From positions 748,001-812,000 of the forward strand of contig NZ_CAESCH010000001.1 in assembly GCF_903166545.1 (NCBI RefSeq): DNA of 64,000 nt, given 5' to 3'. Made by a program: the position numbers and the translations under genes. This DNA is from Metabacillus schmidteae. Its GTDB lineage: Bacteria > Bacillota > Bacilli > Bacillales > Bacillaceae. The notes under the pieces are model-generated. The model made no database searches and was not told the origin of the DNA. It saw nothing but the letters and a program-made list of their open reading frames with translations. Shown here one piece after another: positions 49,889-57,464 of this stretch. Each line of letters starts with the position of its first letter. The first letter of the stretch is position 1.

Positions 49889-50950
49889 ATGGTTAATCGT
49901 ATTTTCACGATAATTGTTTTAATTGGAGTCCCGCTATCAATTGTTGGCAGTTTGATGCACTGGCCGTCTGTTCTCATGTTTGCTGTGTATTGCCTAACAA
50001 TCATTGCCCTTGCCGGATTTATGGGCAGAGCAACAGAAAGCTTGGCGATTGTAGCTGGTCCAAGAATAGGAGGGTTACTAAATGCTACCTTTGGGAACGC
50101 TGTTGAGCTCATTATATCGGTTTTTGCCTTGAAGGCAGGACTTGTAGGTGTTGTACTTGCATCGTTAACAGGGTCAGTTGTAGGCAACTTACTTCTTGTT
50201 GCAGGCTTAAGTTTTTTTATTGGTGGATTAAAGTTTAAGCGTCAAGAATTTAATATTTATGACGCAAGACATAATTCAGGCTTATTAATATTTGCTGTCA
50301 TTGTGGCATTTGTTATCCCGGAAGTTTTTACAATGGAAATGGATCCTGCAGGGACCATCTCTTTAAGCATAGGAATTTCAATAATCCTAATTATTCTTTA
50401 TTTGGCAGCATTGTTCTTTAAATTAGTTACACATAGAGGAGTTTATCAGCATAAAACAGATGTGGTGGAAGAACATGAAGAGCCGGAGTGGAAAAAAGGA
50501 AAGGCAATCGCGATACTGTTACTCTCAACCGTAGCAGTTGCTTATGATTCAGAAAACTTAGTACATACATTTGAGACAGTTGGTGAAAGGTTTGGCTGGT
50601 CTGAATTATTTATCGGGGTTATTATTGTGGCAATTGTCGGTAATGCGGCAGAGCATGCGTCAGCTGTCATGATGGCATATAAAAACAAGATGAATATTGC
50701 AGTGGAAATCGCGGTCGGTTCTACCTTACAGGTAGCGATGTTTGTTGCCCCATTGCTGGTGCTAATTTCTCTTTTCTTTACCGAGAAAATGCCGCTTGTG
50801 TTTACATTACCTGAATTAATTTCAATGGCAACTGCAGTATTTTTAACCATAGCAATAACAAGTGATGGAGATACAAACTGGTTTGAAGGTTTAACCTTAC
50901 TAGCCGCTTATATTATTATGGGCATCGGGTTTTATTTACTCCCAGGTTAA
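49889..50950 (+). CDS. chaA: calcium/proton antiporter
   Basis: A 353-residue CaCA-superfamily protein with eleven or so transmembrane segments. The two alpha-repeats are clear: GNAVELIIS in the first half and GNAAEHASA in the second, each with the cation-binding Glu. B. subtilis ChaA (YfkE) has been crystallised as a Ca2+/H+ exchanger. GGTGA lies 7 bp before the ATG. Expected to be stress-induced via the sigma-B promoter. Confidence 0.93.
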   Translation: MVNRIFTIIVLIGVPLSIVGSLMHWPSVLMFAVYCLTIIALAGFMGRATESLAIVAGPRIGGLLNATFGNAVELIISVFALKAGLVGVVLASLTGSVVGNLLLVAGLSFFIGGLKFKRQEFNIYDARHNSGLLIFAVIVAFVIPEVFTMEMDPAGTISLSIGISIILIILYLAALFFKLVTHRGVYQHKTDVVEEHEEPEWKKGKAIAILLLSTVAVAYDSENLVHTFETVGERFGWSELFIGVIIVAIVGNAAEHASAVMMAYKNKMNIAVEIAVGSTLQVAMFVAPLLVLISLFFTEKMPLVFTLPELISMATAVFLTIAITSDGDTNWFEGLTLLAAYIIMGIGFYLLPG

Positions 50951-50956
50951 AAAAAG

Positions 50957-50984
50957 AGACTCTGTGTAAAAATACACAGAGTCT
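50957..50984 (+). terminator. terminator of chaA
   Basis: AGACTCTGTGTA pairs with TACACAGAGTCT around AAAA; a short TATAATTT tail follows. The remaining DNA to 51269 is AT-rich and shows no gene. Confidence 0.75.
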
Positions 50985-51269
50985 TATAATTTGTGTAGGA
51001 CGAAACAGATAACTAGAGAAATTGGTAACGCTTGCAAAAAGAGTCAAGTTATAGTTATGACACTTTTCTTATGGTTTAATAATACTACATTTATGCTGCT
51101 TTGTAAATCTTCTGTTTATTTATTTTTAAATTTGTTTTAAAGTTAAGGTTGTCTTCATATTGTATACCTATCAGAAGGTTAAACTCTTATAAATGATAGT
51201 AATATGGAATAAAGGAATTTAGCGATGGGCTAAGTTATCAATAGCTTTGACTAGGAAAGGATCAGTATC

Positions 51270-51875
51270 ATGAAAATTAGAATCATTTTTTATTTAATTG
51301 GTTTGTTTTTTATGGGACTTGGTGTTACGTTCACGATAAAAGCAAATTTAGGAGCAGGAGCATGGGATGCATTGAATGTAGGGCTTTCTAACAAAATTGG
51401 GTTAACAGTAGGAAGCTGGGTATTCGTTATCGGTATTATCTTGATGTTTATAAATGCCTTTATAACGAAGGGGAAACCGAAATTTTTAGCCATTATTACC
51501 ATCCTTCTAATTGGCTTTTTCGTAGACTTTTGGATGTTGGTTGTATTCAAAAACATGTTTCTCGATGGAATGTTTGTACAAGTGATTTCATTGTTATTAG
51601 GCATCTTTTTTATAGCTCTTGGAGTCTCAATGTACTTGCAAACAAAGTTCCCCGCAAATCCTATTGATCAATTGATGATTTCCTTACATGAGAGATTTTC
51701 TCTTAACTTCATGCTTGCGAAAACAATAGGTGAAGTTGTTGCATTGATTTTGGCCATTATTTTTCAAGGTCCGATTGGGATTGGTACTATCATTATTACA
51801 TTTTTAATTGGACCACTTATTCAACTGTTTACTAAACCTGTAGCTGCGCGTTATGACTTGTTAGTGAAAAGATAA
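51270..51875 (+). CDS. YczE/YyaS/YitT-family membrane protein
   Basis: 201 residues with five or six transmembrane segments. FFMGLGVTFTIKANLGAGAWDALNVGLS and SMYLQTKFPANPIDQLM are the duplicated loops of this family. In B. subtilis YczE is needed for surfactin synthetase function, but most members have no known role. GGAAAGGAT precedes the ATG. It lies between chaA and yfkD, which I recall as adjacent in B. subtilis, so it may be a later insertion. Confidence 0.8.
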   Translation: MKIRIIFYLIGLFFMGLGVTFTIKANLGAGAWDALNVGLSNKIGLTVGSWVFVIGIILMFINAFITKGKPKFLAIITILLIGFFVDFWMLVVFKNMFLDGMFVQVISLLLGIFFIALGVSMYLQTKFPANPIDQLMISLHERFSLNFMLAKTIGEVVALILAIIFQGPIGIGTIIITFLIGPLIQLFTKPVAARYDLLVKR

Positions 51876-52014
51876 CCCTATCTACACTTATTACATAGCA
51901 ACAAAGTGAAAAACACGCTTGAAATAACTTCCAAACGCCATACTAACTTTTTCTGGATAAACAGTAGAACACTTGAAAACAATAAGATTAAGCATGTTGA
52001 AGGGAGTAAAGAAA

Positions 52015-52809
52015 ATGAAAAAAAGATTGCTCATTTCTTTCGTTTTGCTTTTATCATTTAGTTTTTCAAGTACTGTTTTAGCAGAAGGAAAACCTCAAAA
52101 GCCGAAAATTCCCGGCTCTGTTATGGAAATTTCAAAGGAAAATACGTATCCAAACCCAACACAAGACTTACCATACTTACAGCCAAGTGAGTTGACACAG
52201 CAGTTAATTGATACAGCTCAGGTTCCAATTGAAAACCCTGATTTAATCCGTATTTTAAACGAATCAACGATTTCGGATGCACCATTGGCTTTTGGATATC
52301 GGGCAACCATTTATTTGGGAGAATGGGCGTTAAATTATGAATCATCTGAAACAGCGACAAATTGGGAATACCAAAGAATAAATACGAATTACCAAGATAA
52401 TCGTGGTGGAAAATCACAAACCCAAATGAGTTATCGTCAGGAAGCACAAAAGTCGGTTAAAGGCGGTTTAACAGCAAAAGTTCCTGAAGCAGAGCATGTT
52501 AAGAAAATGATGCTTCTTAAAGCAATGAAGAAAACAAATTTACCACTTGCATTTGAAACAATTATTGGAGCAGGGACGAAAAAGGATCAAGTTTACAATA
52601 TTCCTCCTAAAAAACTGGGCTACCTCTATGCCTATGCACCAGCTATAAATGAAAAAGGAAAAGTTACGTATGGTGAAGTGTACCTGTTATTAAAGGGGAA
52701 TAAGAGAAGTATTGTTGTAAAAAATATCACGTCACAAGGAATTGGGGCGTGGATTCCTCTGCAAGATCATGCTTCATTTGGCTTTGTTACATCTGATCGA
52801 CCAAGATAA
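52015..52809 (+). CDS. yfkD: YfkD-like secreted protein
   Basis: 264 residues, exactly the length of B. subtilis YfkD. An N-terminal signal peptide ends near STVLA-EG. The mature part has no recognised motif except conserved blocks such as FGYRATIYLGEWALNYES and YLYAYAPAINEKGKV. The ATG at 52015 follows GGGAG; that at 51973 is an extension. It lies 30 bp before the left end of the IS3-type element. Function unknown; stress-linked by gene order. Confidence 0.83.
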   Translation: MKKRLLISFVLLLSFSFSSTVLAEGKPQKPKIPGSVMEISKENTYPNPTQDLPYLQPSELTQQLIDTAQVPIENPDLIRILNESTISDAPLAFGYRATIYLGEWALNYESSETATNWEYQRINTNYQDNRGGKSQTQMSYRQEAQKSVKGGLTAKVPEAEHVKKMMLLKAMKKTNLPLAFETIIGAGTKKDQVYNIPPKKLGYLYAYAPAINEKGKVTYGEVYLLLKGNKRSIVVKNITSQGIGAWIPLQDHASFGFVTSDRPR

Positions 52810-52958
52810 AAGCAAAAAAGAGCCTTCCAAGTCTAAAATGGACCCTATAAAATAGACAGTTTTAAAAAAGAGGCTTGTCCTTGAATTTTTTACTGACTCT
52901 GTTTTGCAGGGTCTTTTTTTTGTTATATTTTAATTATTCAAATAGGTGAGGGTGTAAA

Positions 52959-53417
52959 ATGGGGAAAAACAAATTTTCAGAAGAACAACAAAAACAGCTA
53001 CTGTCCAATCCTTTCATCGAAAAAGTAAGTGATTCAAGTATATCTTACACAAAAGAATTTAAAGAACGATTTTATCAGGAATACCAATCTGGAAAAGGGC
53101 CATCGGCTATTCTGCGTGATATGGAAATTGATCCTACTCTTTTAGGGAAAAGAAGAAAGGACAGTCTAGTTCAAAGAGTTAAAGATTATGCAGAACGAAT
53201 AGATGGCTATCAAGACATGAGAGGTAAAAATTCTGGTCGTCATTCCATTAAGGAATTATCAGATACGGATCGAATAAAACGTTTGGAACATCAAATAAGG
53301 TACCTAAAACAAGAGAATGAATTTCTAAAAAAAACAGAATTTCTAGACAGACAGGCAGAATGGAAGGAAAACCAGAAGCAACGCCAGAAGAAAAATTCAG
53401 ACTCATCGAAGAAATGA
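52959..53417 (+). CDS. IS3-family transposase OrfA
   Basis: 152 residues. A helix-turn-helix region (YTKEFKERFYQEYQ, GKGPSAILRDMEIDPTLLGKRR) binds the inverted repeats, and a C-terminal leucine-zipper-like stretch (RIKRLEHQIRYLKQENEFLKK) mediates assembly. It overlaps orfB in the -1 frame, with an A8 slippery run near its end. Confidence 0.9.
   Translation: MGKNKFSEEQQKQLLSNPFIEKVSDSSISYTKEFKERFYQEYQSGKGPSAILRDMEIDPTLLGKRRKDSLVQRVKDYAERIDGYQDMRGKNSGRHSIKELSDTDRIKRLEHQIRYLKQENEFLKKTEFLDRQAEWKENQKQRQKKNSDSSKK
53327..53335 (+). promoter_or_regulatory. programmed -1 ribosomal frameshift site
   Basis: Eight A residues then C within the orfA/orfB overlap. The -1 frame is open from here straight into orfB, so slippage would give the full OrfAB transposase, as is general in the IS3 family. 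Confidence 0.75.
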
Positions 53418-54298
53418 CTCTGCGAGATAATAATGAGCTTAATATCAATTGGCTTTGTGAAATGGCAGGTGTGTCTAGAAGTGGTTATTACAACTGGCTT
53501 AAGTCCGCAGATAAACGCAGAAATAAAGATGAGCAGGATAAAAAGGATTTTGAATTAATTTTGGAAGCTTATCGATTTCGTGGATATGACAAAGGTAGAC
53601 GCGGTATATATATGCGCCTTCTGCATATGGGCTTAAGGATGAATCAAAAGAAAATCAGCCGCCTAATGAAAAAGTTCAATTTGTTTTGTCCAATCAGAAA
53701 AGCAAACCCCTACAGAAGAATGGCTAAAGCATTGAAGACAGATACCATATCAGAAAATATAGTAAATCGGGAATTTGAAAAGCATGGTGCCGGGAAAATA
53801 CTCCTTACAGATATAACATATCTTTATTACAATAATGGCTGTAAGGCTTATCTTTCCGTCATAAAGGATGCCTTCACGAAACAGGTGCTGGCATACGTTC
53901 CAAGTGAGTCACTTGAAGTCGATTTTGTATTAGAAACAATCAAAATCCTACTAGAAAACCACGGTGATAGCTTAGAAACTGATGCCATTGTCCATTCTGA
54001 CCAAGGATGTCATTATACAAGCATCTCTTTCCGCCAACTGTTAAAAGATAAGGAACTTAGGCAATCCATGTCCCGACGTGGTAACTGCTGGGACAACGCA
54101 CCGCAGGAATCATTTTTTGGGCATATGAAGGATGAAATCAATTTGATAAACTGTGGTAGTTATACAGATCTCCGTCAGGAGATTGATAACTACATAGATT
54201 ATTATAATAATGACCGGTATCAATGGAAACTAGCAAAGCTCTCCCCTAACCAATATGCAGAATATCTGAAAACAGGTGAATATCCACTTAAAATATGA
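53360..54298 (+). CDS. IS3-family transposase OrfB (DDE integrase domain)
   Basis: 312 residues from the first ATG, but translated mainly as OrfAB via the frameshift at 53327. An HTH_21 region (YRFRGYDKGRRGIYMRL) leads to the rve catalytic core: first Asp in LLTDITYLYYNNGC, second in IVHSDQGCHYTS, and Glu in PQESFFGHMKDE. The C-terminal YNNDRYQWKLAKLSPNQY is typical. Intact, so possibly mobile. Confidence 0.92.
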   Translation: MEGKPEATPEEKFRLIEEMTLRDNNELNINWLCEMAGVSRSGYYNWLKSADKRRNKDEQDKKDFELILEAYRFRGYDKGRRGIYMRLLHMGLRMNQKKISRLMKKFNLFCPIRKANPYRRMAKALKTDTISENIVNREFEKHGAGKILLTDITYLYYNNGCKAYLSVIKDAFTKQVLAYVPSESLEVDFVLETIKILLENHGDSLETDAIVHSDQGCHYTSISFRQLLKDKELRQSMSRRGNCWDNAPQESFFGHMKDEINLINCGSYTDLRQEIDNYIDYYNNDRYQWKLAKLSPNQYAEYLKTGEYPLKI

Positions 54299-54695
54299 CA
54301 GAATCATCGACATTGACGTCATTGTCCGATTCTTCATTCAAGCTATAATAGATTTCGTATAATTCTTTCTTCAAGCGCTGCCCGTATCGATTCCGTAGAA
54401 CGGGTAACCACTCATCTTTGATTAGTGATTGAGGATTACTTTCGGGATCCATAATATCTTGAAAGTACACAGCATAGGATAAATCGTCAAAATCATACTT
54501 TAGGATCCATTTTAGTACGTAGAAAAGATAAGCCATGTCAGTAACAAAGGTAACAGGTTCCGACATCTGTACATAAAACCACTGCCATTTTGAGTCATCC
54601 AATTGTTTACAATACCTCTGAATGTAACAAGGAACACTTTCTCCCAGCATAAATACGCGAAAGCTATCAATTGACTTTATAAAACATCTATTCAT
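54288..54695 (-). CDS. unknown protein inside the IS3-type element (passenger-like ORF)
   Basis: 135 residues from the first ATG. The frame is open another 26 codons upstream to an ACG at 54773, which lies 4 bp after a strong AAGGAGG (54778-54784), while the ATG at 54695 has none. The extended N-terminus would read TKEPVTLLPLESYWF. The protein is rich in aromatic and acidic residues (FDDLSYAVYFQDIMD; WFYVQMSEPV) and ends in an Asp/Asn-rich tail. It overlaps the end of orfB by 11 bp tail to tail. I do not recognise it; it may be a cargo, immunity or regulatory protein, or a decaying gene that lost its ATG. Confidence 0.55.
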   Translation of the reverse strand: MNRCFIKSIDSFRVFMLGESVPCYIQRYCKQLDDSKWQWFYVQMSEPVTFVTDMAYLFYVLKWILKYDFDDLSYAVYFQDIMDPESNPQSLIKDEWLPVLRNRYGQRLKKELYEIYYSLNEESDNDVNVDDSVIF

Positions 54696-54723
54696 AAATA
54701 ATTTTAAGACACGGATAAAATTT

Positions 54724-54766
54724 AAGAACCAGTAACTTTCTAAAGGCAGAAGAGTTACTGGTTCTT
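54724..54766. terminator. hairpin inside the IS3-type element
   Basis: AAGAACCAGTAACT pairs exactly with AGTTACTGGTTCTT, followed on the plus strand by TTGTCG. It may end the transposase transcript, although it falls within the extended frame of the minus-strand ORF. Confidence 0.6.
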
Positions 54767-54864
54767 TTGTCGTATCTCCTCCTTAACGGAAGAATACGAT
54801 ATTAATTCTCAAAATTTAAGGCCTTTTTTTCAAAGTGTCCTTGACATAGGGACCACTGCAGTCT

Positions 54865-55713
54865 TTAATTGGAAAGCTCTTTTTCATGTTGATTTACAAG
54901 AACACGTTCTTCTGCAAGATTTATCTTTGCATCAAATAAAGTTTTGGCAATTATTCTCCGTACTCCCTTTGCTGTACTCCAGTATAATTGATCATCGACC
55001 AGACCAATAATTGTATACTCATAGCCGCGAAATTGGCCGTTTAAGGATGTAATACCGAATAATTGAAAAGGCTCAATGATCTCATTTTGATGATCTCTTT
55101 TTAAGCAGGACTCAAATTCCTGATTGATTTTTTCACAGGCTTGCTCAAGAACCTTCCAAACAGTATCAGGATCCTCGCGATAGCTAATGACTACGCGTTC
55201 AATGACACGCATTCTGTCAATGTTATAGTTATGAATTTGTTTTATTTCTCCATTGCTCATCGTTAGAAGCTTTCCGCTCCATTCACGAATTTTTAATGAT
55301 CTTAGACCAATTTCTTCAACAGTTCCATGGAACGTGTTATTTATCGTGATGAAATCACCTTGATGAAGCTGTTTTTCATAGATGATAAACATTCCGGCAA
55401 GAATGTCTTTAATGAGACTTTGAGCACCGAAGCCGATAATAATTCCAGCTACACCGGCTCCTGCCAAGATGGATCCGAAATTTTCGACGAATTGAGAAAC
55501 GAGATACAAGATAAAGCTGATTGTGGCTGTATATTTAGTTAGAGAACGGATTAAACTTTCAATTGTTTTTTCTTTTCGCTCTTCGATGAAATTCGTTTTC
55601 TTAAAAAACTTGCCAACGATAAAATTGATCAATGCAACACTTAAGAATAAAACGACTGCAACTAGTAAAATGTCAAATACTCTTAATTCCGTAAATGCTC
55701 TTAATTGATCCAT
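54865..55713 (-). CDS. yfkC: MscS-type mechanosensitive channel YfkC
   Basis: 282 residues, close to B. subtilis YfkC. Two N-terminal transmembrane segments lead to a glycine/alanine-rich pore helix (GSILAGAGVAGIIIGFGAQSLIKDILAG), the MscS signature, then the beta domain (FITINNTFHGTVEEIGLRSLKI). It releases solutes on osmotic downshock. The stop lies 10 bp from the IS right end, and its last codons once formed half of a terminator shared with yfkD. It follows yfkAB by 9 bp in the opposite order of transcription: yfkC is upstream relative to yfkAB only in map, both being minus strand with yfkAB first. Confidence 0.88.
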   Translation of the reverse strand: MDQLRAFTELRVFDILLVAVVLFLSVALINFIVGKFFKKTNFIEERKEKTIESLIRSLTKYTATISFILYLVSQFVENFGSILAGAGVAGIIIGFGAQSLIKDILAGMFIIYEKQLHQGDFITINNTFHGTVEEIGLRSLKIREWSGKLLTMSNGEIKQIHNYNIDRMRVIERVVISYREDPDTVWKVLEQACEKINQEFESCLKRDHQNEIIEPFQLFGITSLNGQFRGYEYTIIGLVDDQLYWSTAKGVRRIIAKTLFDAKINLAEERVLVNQHEKELSN

Positions 55714-55722
55714 ATTGTCACC

Positions 55723-56844
55723 TTAAATGTTTGATTTTCGTTTCGTAAAGTCTACATCACGATAATAACTATTCTTCACAAGTACATTCGGTCCTAGACA
55801 TTGAACAGCAGGACAATGACAGTTAAGCGATTTAGCTATGTTTGAATCCATCCACTTCGAATAGGCGGACTGAAGAGTGTTTTCCGCTATATTTCCAAGA
55901 GCGGGTGTATCACCAAAATCTGTGACGATAATATCTCCATTAAATATATTCACATTCAACCGTGAGCGGCCGTCAGGGTCATTTCGCACAGTGACATTTT
56001 TCGTTTCTCTCAGCCGTTGAATAAGTTCAATATCTTCCGTGTTTTCACTACATGCATAGAAGGGTAATGTACCAAATAGCATCCATGTATCTTTATCTCT
56101 AATATCTAACAAATGATGAATAGCCTCGCGCATTTCAGGAAGAGACAAAGTTTCCAAGGTGCTTGCAAAATCGCTCGGATACATTGGATGGATTTCATGA
56201 CGCTGACAATGCATCTCTTGGACTATTTGCTTGTGAATCTTTTCGATATATGGAAGGGTACGTTTATTAAGCATTGTTTCTGCTGAAACGATCACCCCAG
56301 CACTAACAAGAGCACGGCTGTTTTCAATCATTCGCTCAAACAGAGCTGCCCGTTGTTCATAAGTTGGTTTGCGATCCATAACTGCAAAGCCAACCTCAAC
56401 AAACTCATCAACTGTGCCCCAGTTATGTGAGATATGTAGAACATCTAAATAAGGAATAATCTTTTCATAACGTTTCAAATCAAGTGTCAAATTTGAATTT
56501 ATTTGTGTACGAACCCCACGTTCGTGGGCATACTTTAAAAGAGGAACAACATAGTTTTCAACTGATTTCAAAGACAGCATCGGCTCTCCACCTGTAATAC
56601 TCAAGGAACGAAGAGTCGGGACCTCGTCTAATCGCTTTAATAAAAGATCTAACGGAAGAGCCTTTGGATCCTTTGGTTGTAGTGTATAGCCAACAGCACA
56701 ATGTTCACAACGCATATTACAAAGTGTTGTTGTGGTAAATTCTATGTTTGTTAATGTCATTTGCCCATACTGCTTTATATCTAAATAAGCTTCCCACGGA
56801 TCATATGACGTTGTAATTGGGTTAGACGGTTTTAGTGCATTCAT
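55723..56844 (-). CDS. yfkAB: radical SAM/CxCxxxxC motif protein YfkAB
   Basis: 373 residues. The radical SAM cluster motif CNMRCEHC (near residue 42) is followed by the GGEP motif (SITGGEPML). At the C-terminus CHCPAVQC gives the CxCxxxxC motif that names this family, suggesting an auxiliary metal site. In B. subtilis 168 the gene was once annotated as two, yfkA and yfkB. The substrate is unknown. First gene of the minus-strand yfkAB-yfkC unit, 9 bp before yfkC. Confidence 0.92.
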   Translation of the reverse strand: MNALKPSNPITTSYDPWEAYLDIKQYGQMTLTNIEFTTTTLCNMRCEHCAVGYTLQPKDPKALPLDLLLKRLDEVPTLRSLSITGGEPMLSLKSVENYVVPLLKYAHERGVRTQINSNLTLDLKRYEKIIPYLDVLHISHNWGTVDEFVEVGFAVMDRKPTYEQRAALFERMIENSRALVSAGVIVSAETMLNKRTLPYIEKIHKQIVQEMHCQRHEIHPMYPSDFASTLETLSLPEMREAIHHLLDIRDKDTWMLFGTLPFYACSENTEDIELIQRLRETKNVTVRNDPDGRSRLNVNIFNGDIIVTDFGDTPALGNIAENTLQSAYSKWMDSNIAKSLNCHCPAVQCLGPNVLVKNSYYRDVDFTKRKSNI

Positions 56845-56943
56845 TAGTTTATGCTCCTTTTTAAAGGTAGAAATAACATGCTATAAGCAAATAGCATACC
56901 TTTCATTTTAACATGAACAAGAAATTTACACATCATGTGATAC

Positions 56944-56972
56944 TTGTCAAACAATTTAATATAGTCTACGAT
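56944..56972 (+). promoter_or_regulatory. sigma-A promoter of yfjT
   Basis: TTGTCA (56944-56949), 17-bp spacer, TACGAT (56967-56972), 25 bp upstream of the yfjT start. Confidence 0.6.
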
Positions 56973-56997
56973 ACATTTATCTGAAAGGGGCGAGTTT

Positions 56998-57186
56998 ATG
57001 GGTAACGCAGTACATGATAAGGATTCCCAATTATCTTATTTAAAAAATCGGTTAAATATGTTTTTAGAAGTATTGGACTCAATGGATCCGGAATCGACAG
57101 ATGTAGATGACATCGATCGATTAATTCAAATGCTTGATGATCTTGAATTTAAACAAAATCAATTTAAAAAGGATTGGGATGAGTAA
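56998..57186 (+). CDS. yfjT: YfjT-like SE1561-family small protein
   Basis: 62 residues starting MGNAVHDKDSQLSYLKNRL. The LKNRLNMFLEVLDSMDPESTDVDDIDRLIQMLDDLE stretch is mostly helical and acidic, matching the SE1561 family and B. subtilis YfjT by size and by position next to yfkA. AAGGGGC lies upstream of the ATG. Function unknown. Confidence 0.82.
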   Translation: MGNAVHDKDSQLSYLKNRLNMFLEVLDSMDPESTDVDDIDRLIQMLDDLEFKQNQFKKDWDE

Positions 57187-57212
57187 GCTGACACACGGGG
57201 TGTCGGCTTTTT
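57185..57212 (+). terminator. terminator of yfjT
   Basis: AGCTGACAC pairs with GTGTCGGCT (one G-T pair) around ACGGG, then T5. Confidence 0.8.
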
Positions 57213-57238
57213 ATTCGTTTAGAAAATTATAAAATTCT

Positions 57239-57273
57239 TTTCTAGCTGCTGACCAAGGCGCTTGCGCTTTTGA
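57239..57273. repeat. fragment of the TCTAGCT...GCGCTTTT repeat
   Basis: TTCTAGCTGCTGACCAAG followed by GCGCTTGCGCTTTT, a shortened relative of the repeat at 7832. It lies in the gap between yfjT and fumarase, which otherwise holds no gene. Confidence 0.5.
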
Positions 57274-57464
57274 TTAACTTGAAAACGTTTTTAATGTGTC
57301 CTTTTCAATGAATAATCTTCCGAGTATAATAAAAATTGTGAGAAATGACTGAAAGTTTTTGAGAGTAATAGAATGGACCTGAGCACTTTTTATGCAGCTG
57401 GTTTGAAGGTGCTTGCGTATTTCAAAATGATGGAATGTACGTATACGTATGGGGGGAAATCGAG

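Larger units (their letters stand above)
52839..54855 (+). mobile_element. IS3-family (IS150 type) insertion sequence with extra ORF
   Basis: Ends are imperfect ~35-bp inverted repeats, starting TGGACCCTAT on the left and TGGTCCCTAT on the right (complement), with further shared GACA, TTT and A6 blocks. Termini are TG...CA as expected. At ~2.0 kb it is longer than usual IS3 elements (1.2-1.5 kb) because ~520 bp between orfB and the right end carry a minus-strand ORF. No clear target duplication flanks it. Confidence 0.82.

Noticed and set aside
52831..52834. GTCT at 52831 and 54861 as target duplication of the IS3-type element
   Set aside because: The copies lie 4 and 5 bases outside the best inverted repeats, whose TG...CA ends are well defined, so the match is probably chance.
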